A stretch of 64,000 bases of DNA from Methylophilus methylotrophus DSM 46235 = ATCC 53528 (GCF_000378225.1 NZ_KB905141.1:1255326-1319325), one strand, 5' to 3'. Shown: positions 8,843 to 18,675, counted from the first letter of the stretch. Numbers and translations are program-made. The notes: generated by a model not told the origin, from the letters alone.

Positions 8843-9634
8843 TTAACTCTCCGCCGACCGAAGGGCTGACTCATCAGCCATAAAGGCTTCAACAGTCTCG
8901 CAGAAGGCATCGGCATGTGACAGGAAGGGTGCATGTGCGGCACCCGCAATCACACGCAAACGCGCCCTCATCAAATGCATGGCCAGCCAGTGTGCAGCCG
9001 AGACCGGGGCCAGTGTATCCCGGTCACCGTGTATGATAAGTGTCGGCTGGAACAAACGGCCAACTTCTTCGCGCAAGTCTGTCTGTAGCAGGATATCCAG
9101 TGCCTGGTTGAGGCTATCCTGCGTAGGCGTAGGTTTGGCGCCAAAGGCGATGCGTAATTGACGTACCGTGCTACGCGCATCCCTGGCGTGCATGCACTGC
9201 AAGGTCAGGAAATTAAGCAAGGTAGCATTAAAATCTTTGGCAAAACGCTCATTGAACTGCTCGAAATGACGAGCTTCTATCCCATGCGTCCAATCCGGCT
9301 TGCTGACAAAGCAGGGGTTAGTACCAACCAGAATCAATTTTTCTACGCGATCTGGCTGATTGAGCGCAATTTGCTGCGCGACCAAGCCACCGAGAGACCA
9401 GCCAAGGATGCTGGATACACCGGGAATTTCCTCCGCCACCGCTTCAGCCAGGCTATGCAAATGATATGGATAGACCGGGCGGCTTTGACCCATGCCAGGC
9501 AAATCTACCAGGAACAGACGATAATTAGCGGACAGACGTTTGGTGATGCGCTCCCAGACGGCACTGTTCATTCCCCAACCATGCAACAAGACCAGGGGTT
9601 TGCCTTGACCCATCATTTCGATAAAGCAACTCAT
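8843..9634 (-). CDS. bioH: Pimeloyl-[ACP] methyl ester esterase BioH
   Basis: Alpha/beta hydrolase that cleaves the methyl ester of pimeloyl-ACP, ending chain extension for biotin. In the 263 residues the oxyanion-hole motif is LLHGWGMNS (about 16-24). The nucleophile elbow is GWSLGG (Ser80), the acid is in HGDRDTLAP (Asp206 by position), and the catalytic histidine is in GAAHAPF (His234). These match BioH rather than a generic lipase. The start overlaps the bioF stop by 4 bases (ATGA), and the stop abuts bioC, so translation is coupled. Confidence 0.95.
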   Translation of the reverse strand: MSCFIEMMGQGKPLVLLHGWGMNSAVWERITKRLSANYRLFLVDLPGMGQSRPVYPYHLHSLAEAVAEEIPGVSSILGWSLGGLVAQQIALNQPDRVEKLILVGTNPCFVSKPDWTHGIEARHFEQFNERFAKDFNATLLNFLTLQCMHARDARSTVRQLRIAFGAKPTPTQDSLNQALDILLQTDLREEVGRLFQPTLIIHGDRDTLAPVSAAHWLAMHLMRARLRVIAGAAHAPFLSHADAFCETVEAFMADESALRSAES

Positions 9635-10815
9635 GCCTGTGCTCCGGCAGGAATATCGCTCTCAGCCGCATGTAAAGCACTGATCAAGGCACGCACATCC
9701 TCAGCACGATGGGCTGCTGATAATGAAATACGTAATCGTGAGGTATTAACCGGCACAGTCGGCGGACGAATGGCCGGGACCAGGATGCCTCGCGCCTGAA
9801 GATACTGGCTCAATGCCAAGGCTTCATGGTTATCGCCCACAATCAGCGGCTGGACCGCGGTTTCAGACGGCAACAAATGCCAGCGTGTGAGTGACAGCTC
9901 ACTTTTCAGCAACGCAATCATGTCGAACAATTGCTTTCTGCGTGCATCACCGTATTCAATTTCCTTTAAAGAGGCCAAGAGTGCCGCAGACAAGGGAGGA
10001 GGTGCTGGCGTCGTATAAATATAACTGTTGGCATGCTGTATCAGGTAGTCAATCACCACTTGCTCACCGGCAACAAAAGCACCAGCAACCCCGGCGGCCT
10101 TGCCCAGCGTCCCCATCATGATCAATCGGGGTGATTGCAGGCCCAGATGTCTGAGGGAGCCGCGGCCCTGCGGCCCAAGCACACCCAAACCATGGGCATC
10201 ATCTACATACAAATAGGCATCGTAGCGCTCACAGAGTTCCAGGTATGCGCCCAGCGGCGCAAGATCACCATCCATACTGAAAACCGCATCTGCAGCAACC
10301 AGCTTGTGCCGTGCAGTGCTCGCTTGCAGCAGCTTTTCTAGTGCCGCGACATCGTTATGCGGAAAGCGATGATGGGTAGCACGCGACAGGAAAGCCCCGT
10401 CATTGAGGCAGGCATGGTTCAGCTTGTCTGAAAACACGGCATCATCACGCCCCATCAAGGCACTGATCACACCGATGTTGGCCATATAGCCGGTAGAAAA
10501 CAACAACGCGGCGGGCTTGCCAACAAAGGCTGCCAAGGCTTGTTCGAGTTGGTCGTGATAACGGTGATGGCCGGTAATCAGGTTAGAAGCACCACTGCCA
10601 ACACCCGCCTCGGCTGCAGCTTGTTGCAAGGCAGCCACTAGTGCGGGGTCGTTCGCAAGCCCGAGGTAATCATTGCTGCAAAAAGACAGAAATGGCTGCC
10701 CATTAGCGGTGATATGTTCTGCCTGCGGCGAGTCAAGAAGCCGCCGCTGGCGCATCAAGCCCAGGGTTTGCCGCTTTTCAAGGTCGGCCCGTAAAGACTC
10801 CAACAAATCGCTCAT
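9631..10815 (-). CDS. bioF: 8-amino-7-oxononanoate synthase
   Basis: PLP-dependent alpha-oxoamine synthase that condenses pimeloyl-ACP with alanine to 8-amino-7-oxononanoate (KAPA). The 394 residues show FCSNDYLGLANDP near residue 45, the GSGASNLITGHHRYHDQLE segment, DDAHGLGVLGPQGRG, and a PLP-lysine region MMGTLGKAAGVAGAF (Lys around 240). It overlaps bioB upstream by one base (TAATG) and bioH downstream by four. This is the second gene of the operon. Confidence 0.98.
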   Translation of the reverse strand: MSDLLESLRADLEKRQTLGLMRQRRLLDSPQAEHITANGQPFLSFCSNDYLGLANDPALVAALQQAAAEAGVGSGASNLITGHHRYHDQLEQALAAFVGKPAALLFSTGYMANIGVISALMGRDDAVFSDKLNHACLNDGAFLSRATHHRFPHNDVAALEKLLQASTARHKLVAADAVFSMDGDLAPLGAYLELCERYDAYLYVDDAHGLGVLGPQGRGSLRHLGLQSPRLIMMGTLGKAAGVAGAFVAGEQVVIDYLIQHANSYIYTTPAPPPLSAALLASLKEIEYGDARRKQLFDMIALLKSELSLTRWHLLPSETAVQPLIVGDNHEALALSQYLQARGILVPAIRPPTVPVNTSRLRISLSAAHRAEDVRALISALHAAESDIPAGAQA

Positions 10816-11855
10816 TAAATCTTCTTCAAGCCCAGTTTGCCAAACAAGGCGTTATCCGCTTCAACCTCAGGGTTCCCTGTAGTCAACAATTTCTCACCGT
10901 AGAAAATACTGTTGGCACCGGCGTGGAAGCACAAAGTTTGCACGGCCTCGCCCATGCTCTGGCGACCAGCAGACAAACGCACAAAGCTGGTCGGCATGGT
11001 AATACGCGCAATGGCGATGGTACGCACAAATTCCAGTGGATCTAAAGCCTCTGTACCATGCAAGGGTGTGCCCTCTACTTGTGTCAGCAGGTTAATTGGC
11101 ACGCTCTCTGGTGGCTGTTCCATGTTGGCTAATTGTGCAATCAGGCCTGCGCGCTGTGCACGGCTTTCGCCCATACCGATAATGCCACCGCAGCAGACAT
11201 TGATATCTACGCTACGCACACGGTCCAACGTATCCAGCCTGTCCTGGTAGGTGCGCGTCGTGATGACATCTCCATAAAATTCTGGCGCAGTGTCGAGGTT
11301 ATGGTTGTAATAATCCAGCCCGGCTTCTTTCAGTTGTTCTGCCTGCCCATCCTTGAGCATGCCCAAGGTGGCACAGGTTTGCAGACCCATGGCTTTGACT
11401 TCAGAAATCATCTTGAGCACAGGTTCCAGGTCACGCTGTTTGGGGCCACGCCATGCAGCCCCCATACAGAAACGGCTGGCGCCGCTTTCCTTGGCTGCTT
11501 TGGCCGCTGCCAGGACTTCGTCCAGCTGCATTAGCGGCTCATTCTCGACATCAGTGTGATAACGCGCCGCTTGCGGGCAGTAACCGCAATCTTCGGAGCA
11601 GCCACCTGTTTTAATCGATAGCAAGGTGCTGACTTGCACGGCATTAGGGTCAAAGTGTTCACGATGCACCGTTTGCGCCCTGTGTAATAAGTCATTGAAT
11701 GGCAATTCAAACAGTGCCATGATGTCTTCTACACGCCAGCGCTCAACCGTGGGAAGGCAGCTAACCGATGGTTTCAGGCCATCCAGATTAATGACTGAAG
11801 TTTGCATTTCGCTGCCACAGCCGGCAGCAGAAGTTTGTTGTTCCATAATGACCAC
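10815..11855 (-). CDS. bioB: Biotin synthase
   Basis: Radical SAM enzyme that inserts sulfur into dethiobiotin, the last step of biotin synthesis. The 346 residues carry the radical SAM cluster motif at Cys86, Cys90 and Cys93 ([12 protein letters not shown]). Downstream are [12 protein letters not shown] and the [11 protein letters not shown] segment that helps hold the second [2Fe-2S] cluster. Methionine 1 or 4 may be the start. It is the first gene of bioB-F-H-C-D and is divergent from comF. A TATAAT box lies about 31 bases upstream. Confidence 0.98.
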   Translation of the reverse strand: MVIMEQQTSAAGCGSEMQTSVINLDGLKPSVSCLPTVERWRVEDIMALFELPFNDLLHRAQTVHREHFDPNAVQVSTLLSIKTGGCSEDCGYCPQAARYHTDVENEPLMQLDEVLAAAKAAKESGASRFCMGAAWRGPKQRDLEPVLKMISEVKAMGLQTCATLGMLKDGQAEQLKEAGLDYYNHNLDTAPEFYGDVITTRTYQDRLDTLDRVRSVDINVCCGGIIGMGESRAQRAGLIAQLANMEQPPESVPINLLTQVEGTPLHGTEALDPLEFVRTIAIARITMPTSFVRLSAGRQSMGEAVQTLCFHAGANSIFYGEKLLTTGNPEVEADNALFGKLGLKKI

Positions 11856-11885
11856 GCAAGAAAAATAGATGAATATTCCGGGCGA

Positions 11886-11891
11886 ATTATA
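11886..11891 (-). promoter_or_regulatory. Probable -10 box of the biotin operon promoter
   Basis: On the minus strand TATAAT sits 31 bases before bioB, in a very AT-rich 100-base divergent region shared with comF. Upstream is TTGTAAAA, and nearer the box TTTTAAACAA. This loose inverted repeat recalls BirA operators, but it is imperfect and I do not claim it. No clear -35 at 17 bases. Confidence 0.4.
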
Positions 11892-11954
11892 TGTTGTTTA
11901 AAAACTTACGTGAAAAATTTTTACAATAGATTAAAAATTAGTCAAACCACCCCA

Positions 11955-12656
11955 ATGCGCAAATTGCAGTCTTGGCTGGAATCCACTTTGCCATGTGCAC
12001 TTTGTCATGCGCCGGCAGATCACAGGAGAGATTCCATCCTGTGTTCCCATTGCGTGGCACTGTTACCCTGGTATGACTCGCCTCGTTGCCCGCAATGCGC
12101 GCTTCCTAATGCCTCAGGTGCATTATGTGGTATCTGTTTGCAACATGCGCCTGCTTTTGATCATACCTGGACGGCCTTCCGATACGCGTACCCATTAGAC
12201 CGCTTACTGCATCAGTTCAAATACCATCAGCAACTTTCTTTGGGGCATTTATTGGCAAATAGGCTGTTTGACCGGTTGCCGACACTGCCAGCCTTGGCAC
12301 AACCAGACGTCATGATTGCCATGCCCATGCACCCCAACCGGGTCAAGGAACGCGGATTCAATCACGCACTGGAACTGGCAAAGCAGGCTCATCACCACTG
12401 GCAGGTCACATTAGAGATGGAAGGTTGTACAAGAATCGTGGATACGCCAGCCCAGGCTGGCATGGACATGAAAACCAGGACACGCAGCCTGCGTAGTGCG
12501 TTTGCCACGAATGCGCAATGGCATGGCAAGCATGTCATGGTGGTGGATGATGTGATGACCACAGGCGCCAGCATGCATGCCGTCGCCAAGGTTTTAAAAC
12601 GCGCAGGGGCAACACGTGTAACGGCACTGGTGCTGGCGCGCACGCTGAAAAGTTAA
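11955..12656 (+). CDS. ComF family protein (phosphoribosyltransferase-like)
   Basis: ComF/GntX-type protein of 233 residues, known to be involved in DNA uptake or use of external DNA in naturally competent bacteria; the reaction is not settled. The N-terminus has four Cys-x-x-Cys pairs (CALC, CSHC, CPQC, CGIC) expected to bind zinc. The C-terminus has a phosphoribosyltransferase motif, VMVVDDVMTTGAS. I chose the ATG at 11955 because the preceding 51 codons fall in the bioB promoter region and do not resemble protein. It is convergent with the MSHA locus and divergent from bioB. Confidence 0.9.
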   Translation: MRKLQSWLESTLPCALCHAPADHRRDSILCSHCVALLPWYDSPRCPQCALPNASGALCGICLQHAPAFDHTWTAFRYAYPLDRLLHQFKYHQQLSLGHLLANRLFDRLPTLPALAQPDVMIAMPMHPNRVKERGFNHALELAKQAHHHWQVTLEMEGCTRIVDTPAQAGMDMKTRTRSLRSAFATNAQWHGKHVMVVDDVMTTGASMHAVAKVLKRAGATRVTALVLARTLKS

Positions 12657-12703
12657 TTTTTGAGATCAAAACGAGCAGTGCATGCCTGGCTCGCATGCAA
12701 GGA

Positions 12704-13930
12704 CTATTCGCTGTGCGTTGTCACCGTGCCACCTAGCTGACGGATGCGCTGGCTGACAAAGTCGGACAGCCTGTCGCTGAGTGGCAATTGATAGGCTAGC
12801 TGGAACTGCTGCAAGGCCTGGGTCGGCTGGCCTGCAGCCTGAAGTGAAATCGCATACGCCACCATCGATTGTGCGCGGCCTGGCTGTAACGCGATAGCGC
12901 GCTCAAAATGCGGCAAAGCAGCTGCATGTTGCGCAGTTTGCTGATACGCCATGGCCAGCATCCACTGCGACTCTGCATCCTGGATCAGCGCATTGGCAAC
13001 CGGTTTGAGGGTTTGCAAAACCGCGTCCGGCTGACCATGTGACAACTGCCACTTGGCCAGCGACTTGGCCAACCCGATTTGCCCGGGATACTGTTTAATA
13101 CCGGCTTGCAAGACCGACACCGCTTCAACTTCCTGCCTGGACTCGAACAAGTAAGCCGCCAGCAACTGTCTTGCATCTTCCGACTGCGGATAAGTAGTGA
13201 GTGCCTGGCGCAGGGTCGCCAAGGCTTCGCTGAGACGGCCTTTTTGTTCATGGTCTACTGCGCGCTGAATCAGCAAATTCACTTCCTGATCGGGACGAAC
13301 CTGCTTGTTAACCACACCTTTTGGGCCTGACTCACCTTCGTTATTCTTGGCAAGCTTCGCAGCATTCGCAACCTCTAATGGCGGCTCAATGACTGACACC
13401 ACAGGGCTGGCTGCAACCGTTTCAGCCGGGTTCATGGTGAATTCGCCCTCAACTTGAGTGGCCGCCGTGTTCACGGGTGCAAGGGCAGGCTTTGCTATTG
13501 GCTTATTGCCTACAGGCAGTGGGCTGGCCGACGCAGGGGAGCCTGCAGCCTGCCATGCGCTAAATAAAGACCTGGTTAATTGGGGAGGTTCCCAGGGTGA
13601 CGCAGCCTGAACAGGCATCGCTTCAAGCCGTTGCTTAACTGACGCAGAGGGAGAAGCGACTTTAGAAATCATGGTCTTGCTCGCGGGCTCAGTCAGATCG
13701 GCAGGATGAAAGTAACTCAGCAGCCATGGGCCATTCATCTGCCACCCGGCGATCAAAGCCAATAATAGACAGCCTAATAGCAGCCACTTGATCCAGGCAT
13801 GGGCAGAAGTGCCCTGATGCAACAGCACTGGCTTGACCTGCGTATCCCAACCCGCTGCCTCAGGCCTGCCATCGAGTACCGCGCTTCCGCGAGCCTCGAC
13901 GTTTTGCAAAACCTGGTTAATTAAACTCAC
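12704..13930 (-). CDS. mshN: MSHA biogenesis protein MshN-like (TPR protein)
   Basis: Last gene of the MSHA pilus secretion block. The 408 residues start with MSLINQVLQNVEARG, the typical MshN opening. One membrane segment follows (about 46-66), then a Pro/Ala-rich periplasmic linker, and tetratricopeptide-like repeats over the last 200 residues (for example AVDHEQKGRLSEALATLRQA). The protein is likely anchored in the inner membrane, with its TPR part in the periplasm supporting secretin or pilus assembly. This role is by family and context. The gap to mshM is 22 bases. Confidence 0.85.
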   Translation of the reverse strand: MSLINQVLQNVEARGSAVLDGRPEAAGWDTQVKPVLLHQGTSAHAWIKWLLLGCLLLALIAGWQMNGPWLLSYFHPADLTEPASKTMISKVASPSASVKQRLEAMPVQAASPWEPPQLTRSLFSAWQAAGSPASASPLPVGNKPIAKPALAPVNTAATQVEGEFTMNPAETVAASPVVSVIEPPLEVANAAKLAKNNEGESGPKGVVNKQVRPDQEVNLLIQRAVDHEQKGRLSEALATLRQALTTYPQSEDARQLLAAYLFESRQEVEAVSVLQAGIKQYPGQIGLAKSLAKWQLSHGQPDAVLQTLKPVANALIQDAESQWMLAMAYQQTAQHAAALPHFERAIALQPGRAQSMVAYAISLQAAGQPTQALQQFQLAYQLPLSDRLSDFVSQRIRQLGGTVTTHSE

Positions 13931-13952
13931 GCGTTTCTCTCCAATCCTTCAA

Positions 13953-14843
13953 TCAATGGCCCAAACCAGCCATGGCCGTATGTAGTGTCAGCCACCATTT
14001 AAAACCGTGTTCCAACCATGGATGTTGCGCCTTTACACTCGCTTGCGTATCCAGAATGGCGGCCTTGACATCTTCGGCTGAGACAGATTGCTGGCCACGC
14101 CCAAAAGCAGAAAGCAGGGATTTGTGAGCCAGGATATTCAGCAGACGTGGAATACCGTTGGCATAGCGGTATAGCAGACGCAAGCTGGCAGGTGAAAAAA
14201 TCATGCCTCCCTGATAGCCGGCCACATGCATGCGGTGATTCAGGTAAAAGCCCAACTCCGACCATTGCAGGCCCTTGAGATGATATTCAAAGCCAATACG
14301 CTGCCGTAACTGGCGTATGGAAGGATGATTGATGCGCTCTTCGAGTTCTGGCTGACCAAAAATCACCACCTGGATCAGCTTGCGCTTCTCCGTTTCCAGG
14401 TTACTTAACAAACGCAGCGCTTCCAGGGTTTCCAGCGGCATGGCTTGCACTTCATCCAGGCACACCACCACATGCTGTCCCTCTTCAGCAAACGTCAATA
14501 GTTTGCGGTTAAGGGCGTCTATCATGTCATGATGCGTAAAGTCTGGCTTGAATGCCACGCCAAACTCGGTGGCCAGCGTCATGAGCAAGGCATGCGGATC
14601 AAGGTAAGGATTAGGGATAAATGCAACCCTGCAATGCGGCGCCAGCGCTTTGAGCAGGCGGCGGCACAACAGGGTTTTACCAGTGCCGACTTCGCCGGTA
14701 ATTTTGACGAACCCCTCGCCAGACTGTATTGCGATCAACAGCGTATTCAGCGCCTCTTGCAAGCTACGCGTTGCATAATAAAAACTGGTATCCGGCGTGA
14801 TGGTAAACGGGTATTCCTTCAGGCCAAAATGTTGCAGGTACAT
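13953..14843 (-). CDS. mshM: MSHA biogenesis ATPase MshM (ExeA-type AAA)
   Basis: ExeA/GspA-like AAA ATPase of 296 residues. The N-terminus MYLQHFGLKEYPFTITPD is typical of the group. Walker A is GEVGTGKT at residues 50-57 and Walker B is VVVCLDEVQAM at about 113-123. In related systems such ATPases help place the outer-membrane secretin. It lies between mshL (secretin) and mshN, 8 bases after mshL, which suits that role. No C-terminal peptidoglycan-binding domain is present, unlike full-length ExeA. Confidence 0.92.
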   Translation of the reverse strand: MYLQHFGLKEYPFTITPDTSFYYATRSLQEALNTLLIAIQSGEGFVKITGEVGTGKTLLCRRLLKALAPHCRVAFIPNPYLDPHALLMTLATEFGVAFKPDFTHHDMIDALNRKLLTFAEEGQHVVVCLDEVQAMPLETLEALRLLSNLETEKRKLIQVVIFGQPELEERINHPSIRQLRQRIGFEYHLKGLQWSELGFYLNHRMHVAGYQGGMIFSPASLRLLYRYANGIPRLLNILAHKSLLSAFGRGQQSVSAEDVKAAILDTQASVKAQHPWLEHGFKWWLTLHTAMAGLGH

Positions 14844-14851
14844 ACCTTATC

Positions 14852-16627
14852 CTAAAAAGCTACGTCACTTTTCAGTTTATCCACCCGGTCCTGGCTTTCA
14901 AGCATATCTTGCGCCCAGCTTTCGCCACTGCGGACTACGGTAGACTTCAGCAAAATCACCAGCTCGGTTTTGGTGGTTGCCAAATCTTTTTGACGGAACA
15001 GGTTACCCAAGAACTTCACATCTCCCAATCCAGGCACCTTGGTACGCGTATTATCGACTGACTCTGACATCAGACCACCAATCGCAATCACGCTACCATC
15101 TTTGGTACGCACAATGCTGTCTGTCTCATTGATGTTGGAAGAGGCTGTCGGAATCGTATATGTGCCACCGTTCGCGCTGGACAAGGTTACGGTGCGGTTG
15201 ACCTGGGTCACATCACTGATAAATGGATGTACGTGCAGAATGATGTTGTCGTCCTTGTCAATTTGTGGCGTCACGTCAAGTGAGATGCCCGAAAAATAAG
15301 GTTGCAACTGGATATCTGGCGTCACCACGGCGCCGCCAGTAGTGGTTGTCACATTGGTGCGCACATTGGTCACGTAAAATGCATCATTCCCTACTTTAAG
15401 CACCGCTTTCTGGTTATTGATGGTGGCAATACGAGGACTGGAAAGCACCTCTACATTACCTTGTGTTTCTAGAAAGGTAAGCAACGCAGAGAAGTTTCTG
15501 CCTTGAACTGCCAATGCAAACATTGAGCCACCTATAGACACCGGGTCACTGTTTATAAGCGCGCCCGGCTCCGTACTGCTCAGTGTACCATTGGTCAATG
15601 TGCCGGTTTCTCCCAGCGTGGTATTGCCGTTCACATTACCAAAGGTGTAATCACGGCCACGGATGTTTCTGGCTGCTGCCCAATTAATGCCTTGTTGCGA
15701 GTTTCTATTCAGTTGCACCTTGATGATCTTGGCTTCCAGAATCACCTGGCGATCCACGGTTACCTGCATCAGACTCAAAAACTTCTCAACCTGACGAATC
15801 TCTTTAGGCATCGCTTTCACCATGATCAGACCAGACTGGGCATTGATCACCACTTTACGTCCATTTTCTTCACCAATCAGGCTGCTGAGTGAAATGCCAA
15901 TATCATCCCAAAAGTCATTATTGGTGCGCATACTCACGTCAGAAGCATAGACCTGCAGATTGGACGCACCAGCCGCCCCGGGGACTCCGTTGCCAGCCGC
16001 ACCGGCACCCACACCAGTTGCCGCTCCGGTAATCGCCGCTGCCTGACCAGCTACCCCAACCGCGCCACCGGCGCCAGATCCGCTAGCAGTACCAGAGGTT
16101 ACGCGGGTGGCTGAAGTACCTTTACGGGTGCCGGTAATATAGTTGACCTGGAAGACACGGGTTTGCAACGTTTGTGGCTCCACAAAAATTTGCTTCCCAT
16201 TCATTTTGTATTCATATCCATATAGGTCACGCAAGGCATTCAGTGCTTCAAACAAGGTCACATCGCGCAAATTAATAGTGATCTCGCCTTTTAGCTCTGG
16301 ACTCAATGCAATACTGTATGGGCTGCCAGAAACAATCCCCATCAACACTTGTGAGGCCGGCGCTTTATTAACCACCAGGTCAAATCTTGGCTCTACACGT
16401 TTCGCCAATGCTTTAGGCGGCTCAATCTTAAGTGGCTCAAACAATTCATCTGTGACCTCTTTGGGAGGTGGCGTCACTTGCGCTTGCGCCTTGGCCGCGG
16501 CCGTCGCCAATTCATTTTGTATTTTAGGATTAATAGAGGAATTCGTTGGTGCAAATGGGTTACTCGTACATCCCGCCAACCCTGCCCCTATCATCATTAC
16601 ACCCAAAGTATTCACTAAAGTTTTCAT
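14852..16627 (-). CDS. mshL: MSHA pilus secretin MshL
   Basis: Outer-membrane secretin through which the MSHA pilus passes. From the ATG at 16627 it has 591 residues and a lipoprotein signal whose lipobox LAGC places the lipidated Cys at residue 20. A short secretin/TonB N-terminal domain follows (about 95-160), then a Gly/Ala-rich stretch. The C-terminal secretin domain includes VLSSPRIATINNQKAVLKVG and the VPGLGDVKFLGNLF region. A GTG eight codons upstream keeps the frame, but AGAGAG precedes the ATG at good spacing. It sits between mshK and mshM. Confidence 0.95.
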   Translation of the reverse strand: MKTLVNTLGVMMIGAGLAGCTSNPFAPTNSSINPKIQNELATAAAKAQAQVTPPPKEVTDELFEPLKIEPPKALAKRVEPRFDLVVNKAPASQVLMGIVSGSPYSIALSPELKGEITINLRDVTLFEALNALRDLYGYEYKMNGKQIFVEPQTLQTRVFQVNYITGTRKGTSATRVTSGTASGSGAGGAVGVAGQAAAITGAATGVGAGAAGNGVPGAAGASNLQVYASDVSMRTNNDFWDDIGISLSSLIGEENGRKVVINAQSGLIMVKAMPKEIRQVEKFLSLMQVTVDRQVILEAKIIKVQLNRNSQQGINWAAARNIRGRDYTFGNVNGNTTLGETGTLTNGTLSSTEPGALINSDPVSIGGSMFALAVQGRNFSALLTFLETQGNVEVLSSPRIATINNQKAVLKVGNDAFYVTNVRTNVTTTTGGAVVTPDIQLQPYFSGISLDVTPQIDKDDNIILHVHPFISDVTQVNRTVTLSSANGGTYTIPTASSNINETDSIVRTKDGSVIAIGGLMSESVDNTRTKVPGLGDVKFLGNLFRQKDLATTKTELVILLKSTVVRSGESWAQDMLESQDRVDKLKSDVAF

Positions 16628-16688
16628 AGCAGTCTCTCTATTGATATTCACCTGGCGGCCTCTTCAGCCTGCCATAGGCGTTTTCACT

Positions 16689-17072
16689 TTATTTTTTAAT
16701 TGTTTTTGCCTGTTTGGTTTTTTTCACCTGTGCAGGCGGTTGCGCTGGCACCACAAAACTGGCCAATCCCAAACCCAGAACTTTTTTTTCACCATTTTTA
16801 TTGATAAGCGTCGCTTGCTGATGCTTCACAGAAATCAACCTAAAACCCTGGTAAGCTTCACCCAGCTGCACCAGTTGCCCATTCACCACCGCAAAACCAC
16901 TCTTGCCGTTATCCTGGATAGCTGTCACTTGCCAAGCCTGTGCAGACTCCGCTTGCACGTCAGGCAAGTATGGCAGTACGGCTGCGGGTGGCTGCGTAGG
17001 GTCTATCATTTGCTCGGCCGCATGGCTTTGTGCCAGGATAGCCAATATCATCCATGTCATGAATATGCGCAT
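16689..17072 (-). CDS. mshK: MSHA biogenesis protein MshK-like
   Basis: Small periplasmic protein of 127 residues with a signal peptide (hydrophobic residues 2-18, cleavage near SHA). The family motif DPTQPP follows directly. The rest resembles the PilP/GspC-type domain that contacts the secretin, and the C-terminus is a lysine-rich tail (KKTKQAKTIKK). I chose the ATG at 17072, one base after the mshJ stop; a longer frame starts at 17093 but overlaps mshJ. Assignment rests on the DPTxPP motif and on its place between mshJ and mshL. Confidence 0.8.
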   Translation of the reverse strand: MRIFMTWMILAILAQSHAAEQMIDPTQPPAAVLPYLPDVQAESAQAWQVTAIQDNGKSGFAVVNGQLVQLGEAYQGFRLISVKHQQATLINKNGEKKVLGLGLASFVVPAQPPAQVKKTKQAKTIKK

Positions 17073-17073
17073 G

Positions 17074-17787
17074 CTATATCCCCAACCATGCATTTTCCCC
17101 GCTCAGGGTATACACTTGAAAAATCAATTCGCTTTCAGGGTAACCGCCTTTTAGTTCGGCATTCTCCCAAGCCAGCGTACGACCAATCGCCTTCAGGGAC
17201 TTACTGTAGGCCATCAACGCAAAATATTGCCCCTTTAAATGGACTTTTACGGCATGTTGGTAGACATGCGGCATGTTTTTCCACGCTTCCTCCGAGGTTG
17301 ATGACGCTTCAATGCCTGGCGCAGATTGCGCCTGCAATAATTTTCTGCGCGTTTCAATAAAATCCACCACAGGCAAGGATTGCATCTCAATCACTTGCAC
17401 ATCGGTATGCTTTTGCAACAGTTTTTTCAGTATCTCCACCATGGCTTGAGGTGGGACCATAAAAGCTGACACCTTGAGCAACTCATCTGCCTGGCTGGCC
17501 ATTTTTTGCCTGGTGTCATCAATCTCATGCTGAAAGGCCTGAGTCGCTGGCTGCGGTGCTGCTTGGGCTGCTATGTTGGTCAGCTGCTCGGTCAGGGTGG
17601 TGGTATCGTTTTGTATCTTGAGAATTTCTTGCTGGGTACTGGCTAGTTGCACCCGCTGCGGCTCCAGCAAAAAGGTATCCATCAAGCCCACCACGGCAAA
17701 CAAGCCGGTGCCAAACAGCATCCAGCGTTCACGCATGGAAAGCGCTTGCCATTTTTGACTGATTGCCTGAAGTTTTTCAGATCGCAT
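17074..17787 (-). CDS. mshJ: MSHA biogenesis protein MshJ (PilO-like)
   Basis: Inner-membrane assembly protein of 237 residues. A short cytoplasmic N-terminus is followed by one membrane helix (about 22-42), a coiled coil (about 45-110), and a periplasmic PilO/GspM-like domain. It is expected to pair with the PilN-like protein encoded just upstream and to link the cytoplasmic MshI to the secretin. The start is 3 bases after the mshI2 stop. Sequence conservation in this family is low, so position in the cluster is important evidence. Confidence 0.85.
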   Translation of the reverse strand: MRSEKLQAISQKWQALSMRERWMLFGTGLFAVVGLMDTFLLEPQRVQLASTQQEILKIQNDTTTLTEQLTNIAAQAAPQPATQAFQHEIDDTRQKMASQADELLKVSAFMVPPQAMVEILKKLLQKHTDVQVIEMQSLPVVDFIETRRKLLQAQSAPGIEASSTSEEAWKNMPHVYQHAVKVHLKGQYFALMAYSKSLKAIGRTLAWENAELKGGYPESELIFQVYTLSGENAWLGI

Positions 17788-17790
17788 GCG

Positions 17791-18675
17791 TTACTGTCCC
17801 CCGCTCTGCTTACCAGGTTGTGATGGCACCGTCTGGCGGACAAATTCATCCCAACTCATGCCACTTACCACCTTGTTTATGATTTGTGTATCACGGCCTT
17901 TGACCTCAAAGGCATACACTTTGAGTCCAGGCAAAACTTCTGTCGCTTCAGTCGAAAGACTATTCTCAGCTTGTGGATTAACAGGCGCGGTTGAGGCCGG
18001 AGACGCGGACGGAGCGCCACCATCTTTACCTGCAGGCGAGACATTAGCACTCTCTGCCACTGGCGCAGGCGCCGGACTCGCAGCAGGGGCTCCAGCATTT
18101 CCGCCTGATCGCGACTGCGGCTGGTGCAACTCGAGTTGTTTGAACTGGATACCGGAGAACTCAGTCCCGGCAAATACAGACTGGTGAGAGAGCAAATCCA
18201 GGTAAGCTGGAATATCTTCTGACTGCAACGCTTGCCCGGCGAGTGTCAAGTGCTGAATAGCAGGCTCGACCTTGAAACCGGTTAACCAAACGCCAGGTTG
18301 CTGTTGCCCGGTAAATGCACGCAAGTAGTCGATCAAGTGTGCCGATTGTTCTGAAATGGACTGCTGGAAAATGAGCAGAATCTGGGTCTGCATCTCCAGT
18401 TGTGCTTTTAGCGTTTTTAACTCAGCCTCAAGCTTGGTGTTATCGATAGGCTTTGCCTTTCTCGAAAACTCCTCCACTTTTTTCTGCATGGTTTCAAACT
18501 GTGCAACGGCTTGGTGACGCTGCACTTGTAATTGCTCGTTTTCAGCAGCGAGTCCGGTATAAAAGTAATACATCACCACCGCAGTTAGCACATAAACGGC
18601 AGCCACCATAGGCAGGCTAAACCACTCTTTGGCTTTAACGCCACCACCTTCATACAGGTTAATTTGCTGACTCAT
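17791..18675 (-). CDS. PilN-like MSHA assembly protein (MshI2)
   Basis: 294-residue inner-membrane protein with the PilN signature: a short N-terminus (QINLYEGGG), one membrane helix (about 21-42), a coiled coil (about 45-100) and a periplasmic ferredoxin-like domain (about 110-180). A long Ala/Pro/Ser-rich tail follows. The C-terminal 70 residues (KVYAFEVKGRDTQIINK) may form another small domain. The start overlaps the end of mshI by 4 bases (ATGA). In Vibrio the region is split as MshI1/MshI2; this gene matches the second. Confidence 0.82.
   Translation of the reverse strand: MSQQINLYEGGGVKAKEWFSLPMVAAVYVLTAVVMYYFYTGLAAENEQLQVQRHQAVAQFETMQKKVEEFSRKAKPIDNTKLEAELKTLKAQLEMQTQILLIFQQSISEQSAHLIDYLRAFTGQQQPGVWLTGFKVEPAIQHLTLAGQALQSEDIPAYLDLLSHQSVFAGTEFSGIQFKQLELHQPQSRSGGNAGAPAASPAPAPVAESANVSPAGKDGGAPSASPASTAPVNPQAENSLSTEATEVLPGLKVYAFEVKGRDTQIINKVVSGMSWDEFVRQTVPSQPGKQSGGQ

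Noticed and set aside
11881-11945. BirA-type biotin operator before bioB
   Set aside because: The half-sites TTGTAAAA and TTTTAAACAA do not pair well enough with each other; kept only as a promoter note.
12657-12703. Terminator between comF and mshN
   Set aside because: Only short GCATGC repeats are present, with no stable stem plus T-run.
16143-17360. 405-codon plus-strand frame across mshL, mshK and mshJ
   Set aside because: It runs antisense through three well-supported genes and resembles no protein family.
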